Source: Singulisphaera sp. GP187
Lineage (GTDB): Bacteria; Planctomycetota; Planctomycetia; Isosphaerales; Isosphaeraceae
Length of the DNA stretch: 64,000 nt
Direction: 5' to 3'
Assembly (NCBI RefSeq): GCF_900129635.1
Contig: NZ_FSRB01000002.1
Span: 1,206,727 to 1,270,726 of the forward strand
Below, in pieces: positions 25,602 through 34,926 of this stretch. Each line of letters begins with the position of its first letter. Position 1 is the first letter of the stretch. Position numbers and translations under genes: made by a program. Below the pieces are notes generated by a model. The model saw only the letters and a program-made list of their open reading frames with translations, was not told the DNA's origin and searched no databases.

Positions 25602-25745
25602 CTAACTCCGGCCACGGAGCTTGATTGCGAACGCTCTGGTCGCGGCTCGCGCCGTCGCCAGGACGAGGCCCATGAGGGCGGCGATGGTGGAGGCCAGAGG
25701 GAGGGTCGTCTCAGGCCCAAAATAGGCGAATATGACATCGCGCAT
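25602..25745 (-). CDS. Small single-pass membrane protein (47 residues)
   Basis: The product starts MRDVIFAYFGPETTLPL, continues with a hydrophobic stretch STIAALMGLVLA and ends in a basic tail. I recognise the I/VFAYFGPET(x)LPL opening from small planctomycete membrane proteins of unknown function. The frame extends upstream to 25892, but conservation begins at ATG 25745. An AAAGG lies 12-16 bases upstream, rather far. The function is unknown; proteins of this size often associate with larger membrane complexes. Confidence 0.6.
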   Translation of the reverse strand: MRDVIFAYFGPETTLPLASTIAALMGLVLATARAATRAFAIKLRGRS

Positions 25746-26370
25746 GGTGATTAAAACGCCTTTGTCCTTGGATTCATCGGGACCACGCGGCCATTGGGGT
25801 ATGGTCGAAGCGGGGATTCGGCCGGCCGGCTCGGCGTGGGAGTCAGGAACGTACACAACCGCGAAGCTCAAAAAAGGACGGCCTTCACGCAAAAACGCGC
25901 TGTGGTGTTGTCATTCTTGGACCCGTGCCGGGCATGTCTGCTGTTCGTTATTCCAAGTCGGCGTCATTTTGACTCCGATGGACTTAAGATTCCCGATAAG
26001 ATCTTTCGAAAGTGCACTCCACCCCAGGTTGCAGCGGCTGTGGACCGATGGCAACCGGGAGTGGAGTTGGACCTGATTGGGATTGCGAGACACCCGACAT
26101 GCAGGGTGGGAACCGTACATCGGCGATCGGGGCCGGCCCTGTTGCAACCGCTTTCGCTCAGGTCTTGAACTGGAGCGGCTTACCGTCGGGTGGCGCGGGT
26201 CTTCTGATGCGAACTTCCCGCTTCTGCCAGTTGCTTTGGGACTGGCAAAGGCGTCAGGGCCTTGCTGGTGAGTGTTCCCGCGGACGGGTTGGCGACGTCA
26301 AGATGAAGCGACCGCTCTCAACCCACTCCCGTTCGCACGTGAAACGAAAGACGCTGCCTCGCGACGATGG
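25746..26370. other. Intergenic stretch, no gene seen
   Basis: About 620 bases with only short overlapping ORFs lacking recognisable motifs. It separates the small membrane protein from the DGPF-domain genes. Confidence 0.5.
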
Positions 26371-27285
26371 CTACTTGCTGGATTGGCGGATCTGTTCACG
26401 CATCCGCTCTTCGGCTTCCCGGAGTTCGGGCGTGAACTCCGCGCCGAAGTCCGACGCCTGGAACACCTGACGGGCCTCGCTCTCGCCGTCGCCGTGGATT
26501 TTCAGGCCGCGTTTGGCCCATTCGATGGCCTCTTCCTTCGAGTCCACCTGAACGATCACGTAGCCGCAGATCAGCTCTTTCGTCTCGGCGAATGGCCCAT
26601 CGGTTACGATGCGTTTCCCTTGGGAGAACTGGACGCGTGCGCCTTTGGAACTGGGCTGGAGCCCCTCGCCATTGATCAGGACGCCGGCCGCCGCCATTGC
26701 CCCCATCGCTTTCCCCATTTCGTCGAAGACCTTCTTGTCCGGCAAGATCCCCGCCTCGGTGTTCTTGTCGGCCTTGAACATCATCATGTAACGCAGCTTC
26801 GGTTTGCCATCCGGTGTCGGCGGCTGAATTTCCGGACCGGTTGCACCGGGGTTCCCTCCGGGGGCGTCCGATTCCTGCCCCGCCTCCCCAGACTCGAAAA
26901 AGTCCGGCGGGAAGTCGGAGAACTCGGTCACCTGGCGAATCTCGATCTGGCCGGTTCCGCCGGTCGTCGCCGAGGGGCCGTCGGCATCGAAGGGGACGCG
27001 CTTGGCCCATTCGATCGCCTCTTCCATTGACTTGGCCTCGATCATCCAGAAGCCGGCAATCAGCTCATTCGTCTCGGCGAACGGCCCGTCGGTCACCGTG
27101 AGCTTGCCGGCCGTGTTGTGGATCCGGAAACCTTTCGAACTCGGGTGCAGTCCCTCGCCCGCGAGCAAGGCGCCGGCCTTCACCAGTTCCTCGTTATACT
27201 TGCCCATGGCGGTCAGGATCTTTTCGTCCGGCATCACGCCCGCTTCGGTCTGGGCATCGCTTTTGATCAACATCATGAATCGCAT
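26371..27285 (-). CDS. Double DGPF/YCII-domain protein
   Basis: About 304 residues with two DGPF (YCII-related) domains. The first begins MRFMMLIKSD, the second near residue 165 with LRYMMMFKADKN. Each carries the signature DGPFAET. A Pro/Gly-rich linker joins them. The fold is related to muconolactone isomerase-like ferredoxin barrels; no reaction is established. ATG 27285 is chosen since the domain starts there; the open frame to 27645 only overlaps the neighbouring gene antisense-free and looks non-coding. The C-terminus ASDFGAEFTPELREAEERMR is nearly identical to that of the next gene, showing recent duplication. Confidence 0.88.
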   Translation of the reverse strand: MRFMMLIKSDAQTEAGVMPDEKILTAMGKYNEELVKAGALLAGEGLHPSSKGFRIHNTAGKLTVTDGPFAETNELIAGFWMIEAKSMEEAIEWAKRVPFDADGPSATTGGTGQIEIRQVTEFSDFPPDFFESGEAGQESDAPGGNPGATGPEIQPPTPDGKPKLRYMMMFKADKNTEAGILPDKKVFDEMGKAMGAMAAAGVLINGEGLQPSSKGARVQFSQGKRIVTDGPFAETKELICGYVIVQVDSKEEAIEWAKRGLKIHGDGESEARQVFQASDFGAEFTPELREAEERMREQIRQSSK

Positions 27286-27499
27286 GCGCGTCTCGCATTC
27301 TGGTTGATGGTTGGGATCGAGGCGTTCCGACGTTCTCAGGCGGCTGAACCCTGGCTCTACAGAAACGTCGAACGGGGAATCGTGGAATCGACGTGGCGAC
27401 CGAACTTTTTTTTCGGCCGTGAAAATGCTCCCGATCGATTCGATCCGGGTGGGGACTCCCCGCGGCTTCAGGACGAGCTTCACGGATCCAAAACGGCGA

Positions 27500-27949
27500 C
27501 TACGGCTTCGCTCCCGATGGCTTGCCGGATTGGAGAAGCTGGTCGCGCATCCGCTCCTCGGCTTCTCTGAGTTCGGGAGTGAACTCGGCGCCGAAGTCCG
27601 AGGCCTCGAAGACCTGACGAAGCTCGAGCTCGACCGCTCCGTCACCGTCGAGAGCCGGCCATCGCTTGACCCACTCGAGTGCTTCCTCCTTCGACTTCAC
27701 CTCAATCATCGTGAAACCGGCGATCAACTCCTTCGTCTCGGCGAACGGCCCGTCGACCACGGTCGGCTTCCCGCCCGAGAACTTGATACGAGCGCCCTTG
27801 GAGCTGGGCTGGAGCCCTTCGCCGGCGAGCATCACGCCTGCTTTCACGAGTTCTTCGTTGTATTTGACCATGGCGGTCAGGAGTTCCTCGCTCGGGAGCA
27901 CGCCTGCCTCGGTTTGCTTGTCGGCCTTACGGATGATCATGAACCGCAT
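27500..27949 (-). CDS. Single DGPF/YCII-domain protein
   Basis: A 149-residue protein starting MRFMIIRKADKQTEAGVLP with DGPFAETKELIAGF in the middle. AAGGAAG lies just before ATG 27949. It lies upstream of the double-domain gene in the same direction, 214 bases away. The C-terminal stretch EASDFGAEFTPELREAEERM matches the second half of that protein, so the pair arose by tandem duplication followed by domain fusion. Such proteins are often encoded next to ECF sigma factors, but none is present here. Confidence 0.88.
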   Translation of the reverse strand: MRFMIIRKADKQTEAGVLPSEELLTAMVKYNEELVKAGVMLAGEGLQPSSKGARIKFSGGKPTVVDGPFAETKELIAGFTMIEVKSKEEALEWVKRWPALDGDGAVELELRQVFEASDFGAEFTPELREAEERMRDQLLQSGKPSGAKP

Positions 27950-28190
27950 CGTGTACTTCCTTTCTGAATTGGGCTTCCGGGCGATTCGACCGTCTCACCT
28001 CCCGGGTTCTACCATCACGTCGAACGCGGGGGAGTGAGATCGACAGGCTCCGTCATTTTTTTTTCGGAAGTCTTGGAATGGCGTGGCACGGTCTTGGCTT
28101 AAGCTGTTCCGTTGGTGAGGCTTAGGCGAATCCGTCGTCATCCGCTTCCGTGCGAGGGGCCTTGGCCTCGTCGTTGATCCGACGGTCCCG

Positions 28191-28288
28191 TAGGGTCCGC
28201 GATTGCGGACCATCTTCGGTTGCGGCCTCGTTGGAGCCGAGGTCCGCAATGATGACCCATCGCGGATGGCCCGCAATCGCGGACCCTA
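28191..28288. repeat. Inverted repeat, family F
   Basis: Perfect 18-base arms (28191-28208 and 28271-28288) beginning TAGGGTCCGCGATTGCGG, with a 62-base centre that contains further partial copies of GTCCGCAAT. The surrounding region 27950-28652 has no gene I can support. Confidence 0.7.
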
Positions 28289-28484
28289 CAAATGCGGACT
28301 TCCGCGACGTCAAAACCGCAATGGGACCACGAGAGAAGCGAAGAGAGCAAGGGATGGTGGGTTGTGCCTACCCTGCGGGGGAGATTGTGTTTAGAACTGG
28401 ATATTCTTTGTTAATTCATCGTAGTTTTATGATGAAATCGGTGGAGTATTGACTTTTTACGCTGCTTGAGATTTGCCAGTTGAC

Positions 28485-28528
28485 GGGACGACCGTCTGCC
28501 TCAACTTCTGGCTCCGGACGGTCGTCCC
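28485..28528. repeat. Short inverted repeat near the end of the dimethylformamidase-like gene
   Basis: Perfect 12-base arms GGGACGACCGTC (28485-28496) and its complement (28517-28528), about 125 bases beyond the stop at 28653 in the direction of minus-strand transcription. It could be a terminator but lacks a T-tract. Confidence 0.5.
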
Positions 28529-28652
28529 TTCGGTGCATGCGCGATGGGGATCTTACTTGTCTAACCCCTTATCAAGGGTTCACTCCTGTGCGGTGAGCGG
28601 ACGACCGTTTCGGGGGCGCCGCGAACCGAACCGTGCTCCAGGCCCTGCCGAA

Positions 28653-30200
28653 TTAAGCCAGGGCCCGCTTCAAGAGGTTGTGCGTGATCTGTTGAACGCG
28701 TGCGTCGGGACCGTGCGGCCGGCTCCAGTGCGACCAGGGCAGCACGTGTCCTGGCGGTGTGCTCAGGCCTTGGGCCCAGAAGATCGTTGCGGCGTTGAAG
28801 ACAAAGTTCCCTTTGGGCCCGGGATAGAGGGTCGCGGTCCACTGCTGCGGATTCACGCCTCCTTGCCAGGCCGTGCCCGCGGCGACGATCTCCAGGCCGG
28901 GAATGGCGGCGGGCTCGCCGTGATACTCCCAGCCGATCAGGCCGGGAATGCTGTCCCCTTGCTTGACGTTGGTCCCGGCAAACATCCAGTGGTCGGGCTT
29001 GGCGATGATCCAGTCCCCTCCTCCGTTCACGGGATCGACGTTTCGCGCGCCCATCAGCAGCCCCTCGTCAGGTCCGTGATGCGGGAACGGACCGTGGTCG
29101 CGTTCTCGACCCACCGCGTAGGCGTTCTCCGCGCCGTACGGGCCGCCGCGGAAGATGATCCGGTTCGGCTCCCCGGCACTGCTGTCACGATAGGGCGTGA
29201 CCCAGCAGATGGCGTTGCCCGACAAGAAGAGCAAGTTGACCCCTTCGTCCCGCAGCTTCTCGACGCTCCGGAACTGGCGGATGTCCCAGTACTCGTCATG
29301 CCCGACGCTGAGGAAGGCCTTGCACTTGAGGCCGCGGTCGGGGCTCAGCATGTCGCTGTTCGAGCAGTAGGCGACGTCATACCCGTGCTGCTCCAGCCAG
29401 TAGGCGAGCGGAAACTCGAAGGGCAGGAACTCGCCCGACCCGACGGTCAGCGGGTCGTTCACGACCCCTTGATGCTGCGCTTCACGGCCATAGGGGCGGT
29501 CGAAGCTGACGTCGGCCCAGGGACCTTGCACCCCTTTGGGATGGGTGTAGATCGAGTACTTGTTCGGCCAGGAGTTATAGGCCTGCCAGGTGTTGTCAGA
29601 GCACTGGAACAGGATATCGGCGGGTCGGTCGTCGCGCACGATGAACACGACGTAGCTCTGCCAGTACGCTTCCCCCGCTTCGGGAACCGTGGTCAGGCGG
29701 CCGAGATAGACGCCGCTCAGCCAGTCACCGGGAATTTTGAGGCGGGTGCTCGACTCCCAACGGCATTCGTGCAGGTTCTTTTCCGCGGGCTGAGGGGTGG
29801 GTTGCGCAACCCCTTCCAAGGGGCCGATCGTCTTGACCAGACGCGCGCCTCGGCCTCCGTAGTAGCCCATCCGGAAGATCTCGAGGCGGAACTTCCGCGC
29901 CGGCTTGGTGGAGACGAAGATCTCGATCTCGTCTCCCGCCTGGACGCTCTGCTTCGAGCAAAACCCCTCGATCCAGGGGGAACGGAAGCCGTCGCCATCG
30001 ACGCGGACCCGCGTCAGTTGCCAATCCAAGGCGCCTTCCCGCTGATTCTCGGCGACGATCCGATTCTCTTTGTCATTCTCGGCTCGCTCATCAGCGTTTG
30101 ACTCGCGTGCGGCACCGGCTGCCGAGCTCAACGCTCCGGCGGCGATTGCGCCTCGCAAAAAATCGCGGCGTGGGAGAGACAATTCGTCGGGGGTTGACAT
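28653..30200 (-). CDS. Tat-exported protein with N,N-dimethylformamidase beta-subunit-like domain
   Basis: A 515-residue protein. The N-terminus SLPRRDFLRGAIAAGA is a twin-arginine signal, placing it in the periplasm already folded. The body matches the large C-terminal domain shared with the N,N-dimethylformamidase large subunit: GYYGGRGARLV, CSDNTWQAYNSW and SVGHDEYWD are distinctive, the last carrying plausible catalytic His/Asp/Glu residues. Enzyme activity on dimethylformamide should not be assumed, since most planctomycete members are uncharacterised. ATG 30200 is chosen to put the Tat motif near the N-terminus; an ATG at 30248 adds 16 residues. Confidence 0.8.
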   Translation of the reverse strand: MSTPDELSLPRRDFLRGAIAAGALSSAAGAARESNADERAENDKENRIVAENQREGALDWQLTRVRVDGDGFRSPWIEGFCSKQSVQAGDEIEIFVSTKPARKFRLEIFRMGYYGGRGARLVKTIGPLEGVAQPTPQPAEKNLHECRWESSTRLKIPGDWLSGVYLGRLTTVPEAGEAYWQSYVVFIVRDDRPADILFQCSDNTWQAYNSWPNKYSIYTHPKGVQGPWADVSFDRPYGREAQHQGVVNDPLTVGSGEFLPFEFPLAYWLEQHGYDVAYCSNSDMLSPDRGLKCKAFLSVGHDEYWDIRQFRSVEKLRDEGVNLLFLSGNAICWVTPYRDSSAGEPNRIIFRGGPYGAENAYAVGRERDHGPFPHHGPDEGLLMGARNVDPVNGGGDWIIAKPDHWMFAGTNVKQGDSIPGLIGWEYHGEPAAIPGLEIVAAGTAWQGGVNPQQWTATLYPGPKGNFVFNAATIFWAQGLSTPPGHVLPWSHWSRPHGPDARVQQITHNLLKRALA

Positions 30201-30550
30201 GGCGGGGAAAACCTCGGCGGTGGGAGGAACGAAGGCAAGCCTGAGCATTGTAGCCGCAACAGGATGGGTCTGTTAAGAACCTATCGCGGCCGGTTGTTCT
30301 GTTCCGGCAGACTACCAACGCTGACGGGAAATAGGCTCCCTGGGCGGGTTGGAAACGCGTTGATTTCACGAACCAGGGCTCATCTGTCCGGTTGGTCGAG
30401 GAGAACACGATGAGTTAGAATGTTCTCGATCGCGAAGTGAAGTTGCTCGAGCCTGGCGAGCCGGGGGCGTCGTGATTTGCCGCTGGTGCGTGAGCGAAGT
30501 GTTGTAGCGAAGTGTTGTTTGGAATCATTTTCAGTAAAAGGTTGGTGTTT
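30201..30550. other. Divergent promoter region, no gene seen
   Basis: About 350 bases between the Tat-exported protein and the VanZ-like gene. It must contain both promoters; no motif is clear enough to mark. Confidence 0.5.
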
Positions 30551-30952
30551 ATGCGTAGGATTGCTGCATTAGTTTGGACATCGTTACTCTTGGTGGCCTG
30601 CCTGATTCCCAGTTACTTGCTGCGAGTGAACGAGAGCCAGGTCCACGTCGGGATCTCGCATGCTGATAAACTGGTTCATGCTTTCCTGTTCGCCGGTTTT
30701 GGATTTTTGTGGATTCTGGCGGCTCCCTCTCGCCGGGGCTTGATCGGTGTGCTCGTCGTCGGCATCCTGCTCGCGGCCTTGACCGAGATCGGCCAGGGCT
30801 TGCCGATCATCGGCCGGGATACGGATCCGCTCGACGGCTTGGCCGATGTTGTGGGACTGCTGATCGGTCTCATCGTCGGTCTCGGAGGAGTACGCGCGCT
30901 GAACGGATGGCGGATGAGACTGGAAGTGGGACCGCTCGAAGAAGTCGCATAG
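30551..30952 (+). CDS. VanZ-like membrane protein
   Basis: A 133-residue protein with four hydrophobic segments. The VanZ-like pattern is visible: HADKLVHAFLFAGFGF in the second segment and ALTEIGQGLPIIGRDTDPLDGLADVVG before the last. ATG 30551 follows AAAGG; the longer frame from 30512 has no such site. The family includes VanZ, which contributes to teicoplanin resistance, but most chromosomal members have no known role. It stands alone upstream of the isomerase-like gene. Confidence 0.85.
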   Translation: MRRIAALVWTSLLLVACLIPSYLLRVNESQVHVGISHADKLVHAFLFAGFGFLWILAAPSRRGLIGVLVVGILLAALTEIGQGLPIIGRDTDPLDGLADVVGLLIGLIVGLGGVRALNGWRMRLEVGPLEEVA

Positions 30953-31090
30953 TGCCGTTTTCCCGGTTCGCGGCAACATCGTCAACTCGGCGACCTGGCT
31001 TGCATCTCAAAAGTGGACTCTGGTTAACCGGCGGCCGTAGTGCTAGAACCACAACGAATCCGGTGAAGCGACCTCACTCCAACCTTTGGG

Positions 31091-31870
31091 ATGTTTTCCA
31101 TGCAGCTCGGAACCATCACCTACAACATTGCCAAGGACTGGGATCTTCCGACTCTCTTGAAACGGCTGGCTGCGCTGCATTACGAAGGAGTCGAGCTCCG
31201 CACGACCCATGCCCACAAAGTCGAGGTCGGCCTCAATAAGGACGAGCGCAAAGCCGTCAAGAAAATGTTCGCGGATTCGCCGGTGGCGCTGGCAGGGCTG
31301 GGGAGTGCCTTCGAGTACCAAGCGGTCGATCCCGAGGTGGTCCGCAAGAACGTCGAAGGGACGAAGGAGTACGTCCAGCTCGCGCACGACCTCGGCTCAC
31401 CCGGCGTGAAGGTTCGCCCCAACGGGATTCCCAAGGGGGCCGACCTGGATGCGACCTTGAGGCGGATCGGTCGCGCCTTGCACGAGGTCGGCGAGTATGC
31501 CGAAGGATTCGGCGTCGAGATCCGCGTCGAGGTCCACGGCGCAATCACCCAACTCGTCCCCAACCTCGCCAAGATTATCGCTTATGCCGATCATTCTAAT
31601 GTCTACGTTTGCTGGAATTCGAATCCAACCGATGTTGTGAACGGTTCGATTCGCGAGAACTTCGCCCTGGTCGCTCCCAAGATCCGCGAGGTCCATCTCC
31701 GCGACCTGTTCGACGAGGCCTATCCCTGGACCGAACTCTTCGCGCTCCTGACCGCCCAGAAGTATGACGGCTTCAACTTGGCCGAAATCCCGGAAAGCAG
31801 TGACCCGGAACGAGTCTTGCGCTACTTTCGGGCCCTCTGGCTGGCCTATCAGCCTCAGGCGAAATCCTGA
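31091..31870 (+). CDS. Sugar phosphate isomerase/epimerase-like TIM-barrel protein
   Basis: A 259-residue protein of the xylose-isomerase-like/AP endonuclease 2 superfamily. The pattern of the barrel is clear: LGTITYNIAKDWDLPTLL at strand 1, EGVELRT at strand 2, VEIRVEVHG, YVCWNSNPTD and IREVHLRDL near the metal site, and FNLAEIPES at the end. The substrate is unknown; planctomycetes carry many paralogues, often near oxidoreductases. Two ATGs (31091, 31100) are possible starts. The IS element begins 140 bases downstream. Confidence 0.85.
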   Translation: MFSMQLGTITYNIAKDWDLPTLLKRLAALHYEGVELRTTHAHKVEVGLNKDERKAVKKMFADSPVALAGLGSAFEYQAVDPEVVRKNVEGTKEYVQLAHDLGSPGVKVRPNGIPKGADLDATLRRIGRALHEVGEYAEGFGVEIRVEVHGAITQLVPNLAKIIAYADHSNVYVCWNSNPTDVVNGSIRENFALVAPKIREVHLRDLFDEAYPWTELFALLTAQKYDGFNLAEIPESSDPERVLRYFRALWLAYQPQAKS

Positions 31871-31935
31871 TCGACCGACCCTTGAATCGTCAGATTCTCA
31901 GGTGAGCGGGGAGCAAGACACTCCCCGCTCTCCTT

Positions 31936-32009
31936 TAAGCCGTTGGTCTCGGTTTTCTTTGATTTTCTGATGGGTGCCAGCGGGGACGCAAAGGCCGTCG
32001 GGTGCCACG
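31936..32009. repeat. Repeat family B, left part of an interrupted copy
   Basis: Begins with the same leader TAAGCCGTTGGTCTCGG as the intact copy at 4986 and reaches GGTGCCACG, where the IS element starts. The right part resumes at 33573. Confidence 0.8.
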
Positions 32010-33572
32010 CAACGTCAGTAACTCGGCGTCGTCAACAACGGATGTAACTCTCACCGGACCAGAGAATTACTGCCGCTCCGTGGCTGCGGTTCGTTCGAGA
32101 GAAGGGGGGGCAAAAAATCGCCGTTCTTCGTCATGATGGGTGCGGCTAGCAACCGGCACTCACCTGGATTGAGGAAGAACGGCGATGAAGGCAGCTCGGA
32201 CGCTGCAAGGCTTGCAGCAACCGCAGTCGTTGATCGGCTATGTCCGACAGTTTCTCACCCCGACGGTCTGGAAGCAAGCCCGAGGGGTTGTTCCTCAAAG
32301 GCGGTCGGCGCCGCGGTGGGATCTCCAGCCACTGGTCGTGGTCATGCTCGCCATGACCTGGGCCACCGGCGACTCCGAGTCCGAGAGGTTTGAGAAGGCC
32401 CGGGGATACTACGTCGCCTGCCATGAGTCGCGAAGACGCCCGGGAAAGACCCTCGTCGGCTTCCAGAAAGCGATGCGACGCGTCCCCATGCGACAACTCA
32501 GGGCGTTGGCCGCGGGGGTTCGGCAACAGATCCACGCCCGACTGGGGTCGCGGCGGATTGTCGACGGCTTCGAGCCGATGGGCTGCGACGGCTCGCGGAT
32601 CGAGTGCCCCCGCACCCCCGAGTTGGAACGGGGACTCGGGCAGGCCGGCAAGAACGACGCGGCCCCCAACGTCTGGCTGACGGCGTTCGTCCACTTGCCC
32701 ACGGGACTGCTTTGGTCGTGGCGACTCGGCCCGGGCACCGCGGCCGAGCAAGAGCATTTGAGGCACTTGCTCGCCACCCTCTCGCCCGAGGCCCTGATCG
32801 TCTGCGACGCCGCTTATATGGGCTTCGATCTGGTCCGGGCGATCCTCGGTGTCAAGCGATCGTTCCTGTTCCGGATGTCGTCGCGGGTCGACCTCTACAC
32901 CCTCGAAGTGGCGAACCTGGAGGATTGGACCGAAGGCCCTGTCTTGTACTGGCCGAACTATGTCCAGAAGAAAGGGGAAGCGCCGATCCAATGCCGCTTG
33001 ATCCGGATCCCGGCCAAGGGCAAGGGTAAGGGGTCGGTCAAACGCGACGTCTGGCTCCTGACCGACGTCCTCGACCCAGCCCGGATGTCGGCGGCGACGG
33101 CCGCCAAATTCTACCGCTGGAGATGGCGTAATGAAGGACTATTTCGCACATACAAGCGTATAATCAATAAATTGAAACTCGCTAGCCGCACGGTGGCCTT
33201 GGTGCATCGCGAGGCCGAGTTGTCACTGCTGGCCACGCAGATCCTCCTGGCGCATGCCGACCTGGCGCTTCGGCCGGCGTCGGCGTCGGCGACCGATGGC
33301 CCAGTGATCAGCCCCCGCAAAGTTCTGATCGAGATCCGCAAGGAGATCGACGCGGCCGTGAAACCCAAGGCCAAGTGTTACCACAAGCGACTCGCGGGCT
33401 GCCGCGCCGGGTGCCGGAAGCAGAAGAGCCCGAAAGCCACACGCAAGTGGCCTCGTCGCAAACCGCATAAGCCGCCGAAACCGCCTGTGCTCCACACCCT
33501 GACTCAGGAACAGAAAGCCTTGCTAAACAAGCACATGAGTGCAGTAGGATGAGGCATCAGTAATCGACGTTG
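32010..33572 (+). mobile_element. IS4-family insertion sequence, complete
   Basis: An element of about 1563 bases with imperfect terminal inverted repeats: the left end reads CAACGTCAGTAACT and the right end, reversed and complemented, CAACGTCGATTACT. It is flanked by a direct repeat of nine bases, GGTGCCACG (32001-32009 and 33573-33581), the target duplication. Removing the element and one repeat recreates an intact family B palindrome like that at 4986-5160. The ends are therefore well defined, and the single transposase gene appears intact, so it may still be active. Confidence 0.88.
32185..33552 (+). CDS. IS4-family DDE transposase
   Basis: A 455-residue transposase that cuts and joins the IS ends. 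The first catalytic Asp lies in GCDGSRIECP (about residue 134), the second in VCDAAYMG (about 206), and the Glu in YRWRWRNEGLFRTYK (about 316), which fits the IS4 YREK signature Y-x2-R-x3-E-x6-K exactly. The C-terminus is very basic, with KAKCYHKR and repeated KPPKPP, and probably binds DNA. The gene fills most of the element and is full length for the family. The start ATG 32185 lies 175 bases inside the left end. Confidence 0.93.
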   Translation: MKAARTLQGLQQPQSLIGYVRQFLTPTVWKQARGVVPQRRSAPRWDLQPLVVVMLAMTWATGDSESERFEKARGYYVACHESRRRPGKTLVGFQKAMRRVPMRQLRALAAGVRQQIHARLGSRRIVDGFEPMGCDGSRIECPRTPELERGLGQAGKNDAAPNVWLTAFVHLPTGLLWSWRLGPGTAAEQEHLRHLLATLSPEALIVCDAAYMGFDLVRAILGVKRSFLFRMSSRVDLYTLEVANLEDWTEGPVLYWPNYVQKKGEAPIQCRLIRIPAKGKGKGSVKRDVWLLTDVLDPARMSAATAAKFYRWRWRNEGLFRTYKRIINKLKLASRTVALVHREAELSLLATQILLAHADLALRPASASATDGPVISPRKVLIEIRKEIDAAVKPKAKCYHKRLAGCRAGCRKQKSPKATRKWPRRKPHKPPKPPVLHTLTQEQKALLNKHMSAVG

Positions 33573-33680
33573 GGTGCCACGGGTTGTACTCAACCTGTGA
33601 GCGATTGCCTATGTTTTTGGCTCACGGGTTGAGTACAACCCGTGGCACCCAAGGCTTGTGCAACATTCAATGTTGTGGAA
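33573..33680. repeat. Repeat family B, right part of an interrupted copy
   Basis: Contains the whole palindrome (arms about 33573-33601 and 33621-33649) with one mismatch, then the tail ACATTCAATGTTGTGG matching the tail after the intact copy near 5140-5155. Confidence 0.8.
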
Positions 33681-33730
33681 GACTATTTTTCGCTTAGGTG
33701 TACTGCTGTTCTCGCGTCGGCGGATTTTGG

Positions 33731-34741
33731 TTACAACGCATCGGCCGAGATGACTTCGCCCCCCGCCCGTGTCGCCAGGGCACGCCAGGTGGCCAGGTTG
33801 ATGGAGTCCTTGACGAACCGGACGCCGCCGTCGCCGTTGAGCGTCAAGACCCCGCCGGGGTGTGGCCCGCGCGCACTCAGCCAGCCGATGCCGTGGCCGT
33901 AGACATCGGCGGTTTTGCTGTTGGGGGGAAGGTAGGCGTTGAACCCCACCATCGCCTCGGTCCCGACGATCCAGGCTGCGCCTCGTGTGCCGCTCCAGGA
34001 AGTGGCACCTGCCGCTAACGGGGTGAGGTCAGGGTTGTTCATCGCGGGGGTATAGCCCCCCGGGGCGACCTTGGATGGGCTGACCTGCGACGCGATGTTG
34101 GCGATCTGGCGATCGCGGCGCATCGGGGTTGGACCGGTCGTGTCCTGGCCGAGGCCGAGGAGGCATTGCGAGAGGAACATGGTGTTGGTCGTTCCGTCCG
34201 TGATGTCGGCGATCCGGGTGGCTGAGTTGTTCCAGAAAACGCCGTCGGTCGGGTATCGCATGTCGTAATACGTGCCTGTGCCTGACCCGGCGTTCGCGAT
34301 GTAGCCCGTGCCGGCCGTCGCGGCGCTGAAGTAATAGTTGGGGTAGAACGGCGGCTGGCCGTCGCTGGGACAGAGGAAGGCCGCGACCACGGTGGCGGCC
34401 GAGGTCGTCTGTGCGGGGACGAACGAAAAGACCGGAGGAGTGGTGGTCACCGCCAGGTTAAAATTCATGGTGTTCAGGATGGCGGCCTGTTCCATGAACG
34501 GAAGAATCCTGGCGAAGACCGAGAACCCGGTGCCGGTTGAGCCGCCATGGCTCGGAAAGACGCTGTGGGTGCTCTCATAGTTGTGCAGAGCCAGCCCCAT
34601 CTGCTTCAGGTTGTTGGTGCTCGCGACCCGCCGGGCTGCCTCACGGGCCGCCTGCACGGCGGGGAGCAACAGCGCAATCATGACCGCGATGATCGCGATC
34701 ACAACCAGCAGTTCGATCAAAGTAAAAGCGCGACGTCGCAT
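33731..34741 (-). CDS. DUF1559 pseudopilin-like protein
   Basis: A 336-residue protein with a type IV pilin/type II secretion N-terminus, [19 protein letters not shown]: basic leader, cleavage before Phe, and Glu at position 5 of the mature chain. The C-terminus [21 protein letters not shown] followed by [12 protein letters not shown] is the DUF1559 signature found in large numbers in planctomycetes. It is probably processed by a prepilin peptidase and assembled in or tethered to the inner membrane. The specific role is unknown. The IS element and repeat lie just downstream, and a small Cys-containing protein is upstream in the same direction. Confidence 0.92.
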   Translation of the reverse strand: MRRRAFTLIELLVVIAIIAVMIALLLPAVQAAREAARRVASTNNLKQMGLALHNYESTHSVFPSHGGSTGTGFSVFARILPFMEQAAILNTMNFNLAVTTTPPVFSFVPAQTTSAATVVAAFLCPSDGQPPFYPNYYFSAATAGTGYIANAGSGTGTYYDMRYPTDGVFWNNSATRIADITDGTTNTMFLSQCLLGLGQDTTGPTPMRRDRQIANIASQVSPSKVAPGGYTPAMNNPDLTPLAAGATSWSGTRGAAWIVGTEAMVGFNAYLPPNSKTADVYGHGIGWLSARGPHPGGVLTLNGDGGVRFVKDSINLATWRALATRAGGEVISADAL

Positions 34742-34926
34742 GAGAATCGCTCGTTAGATAAAACTGTGAAAGAGTGGGGTATGATGATGGAATAGACGTG
34801 GTCGCTCGCGCTGCGCGTGCGTTATCGCCGGGCGCACCGGTACCGGGGCTTGCGCTAGGGATGGCAAGTCGGTGTCGAGTGCACCTCACGATGCGGTGCT
34901 CAACGCGGCGCGAGAGAGGGCCGGTA

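Noticed and set aside
27286-27645. N-terminal extension of the double DGPF protein
   Set aside because: It overlaps the neighbouring single-domain gene, is Ser/Arg-rich and precedes the family's normal start.
28473-30101. Plus-strand ORF (542 residues) opposite the dimethylformamidase-like gene
   Set aside because: The minus-strand protein has a Tat signal and family motifs over the full length; the plus-strand ORF has none.
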